A stretch of DNA of 5,553 bases from Bacillota bacterium (GTDB lineage: Bacteria; Bacillota; Clostridia; Oscillospirales; CAG-272): contig JAJQHI010000233.1 of assembly GCA_021199825.1 (NCBI GenBank), forward strand, positions 2,243 to 7,795, in the 5' to 3' direction. A model generated the notes under the pieces. It was given only the letters and a program-made list of their open reading frames with translations. It was not told the origin of the DNA and did not search any database. The position numbers were made by a program, and so were the translations under genes. Shown here in pieces: positions 5,551-5,553 of this stretch. Each line of letters begins with the position of its first letter. The first letter of the stretch is position 1.

Positions 5551-5553
5551 CGT

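Overview
The window looks like chromosomal DNA from a low- to mid-GC Gram-positive bacterium, most likely an uncultured or gut-associated Clostridia member. This is inferred from strong purine-rich Shine-Dalgarno (SD) sites (AAAGGAG, GGAGGAGA, AGGGGGG), a near-consensus sigma-A promoter, a single-domain (YkvM-type) QueF, and a bacterial FatA/FatB-like acyl-ACP thioesterase of the kind common in Clostridia. Nothing points to a mobile element, prophage, CRISPR array or RNA gene.

Layout, left to right. The left edge holds the N-terminal two thirds of rimM (16S rRNA maturation) on the minus strand, running off the window. Divergent from it, a TTGACA-17-TACAAT promoter drives mscS (mechanosensitive channel) on the plus strand. 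Everything to the right is on the minus strand. Read in the direction of transcription (right to left) it is: a leader with tandem TGTA-N3-TACA palindromes; an acyl-ACP thioesterase; an OmpR-type winged-helix regulator with a degenerate receiver, sharing ATGA with the thioesterase stop; queF; a 620-residue protein with a beta-sandwich plus alpha/alpha-toroid (six-hairpin glycosidase-like) layout; a possible 31-residue Cys-containing small ORF overlapping its end; and a 93-residue four-cysteine zinc-ribbon-like protein that begins on the base after the small ORF's stop. This last gene converges on mscS with only nine bases between stop codons and no visible terminator.

The spacing (4-bp overlap, then gaps of 40 and 67 bases, an 11-base overlap and zero bases) suggests co-transcription of at least part of the minus-strand block. 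The functions do not form one recognised pathway: fatty-acyl release, transcription control, queuosine synthesis, probable carbohydrate processing and a small metal-binding protein. The closest coupling is thioesterase plus regulator, so regulation of acyl-chain release by the atypical regulator is the simplest working idea. I see no convincing new multi-gene system. The most interesting items are the receiver-degenerate regulator with no visible kinase, the tandem palindromes upstream of the operon, the unassigned toroid protein, and the overlooked Cys small ORF.
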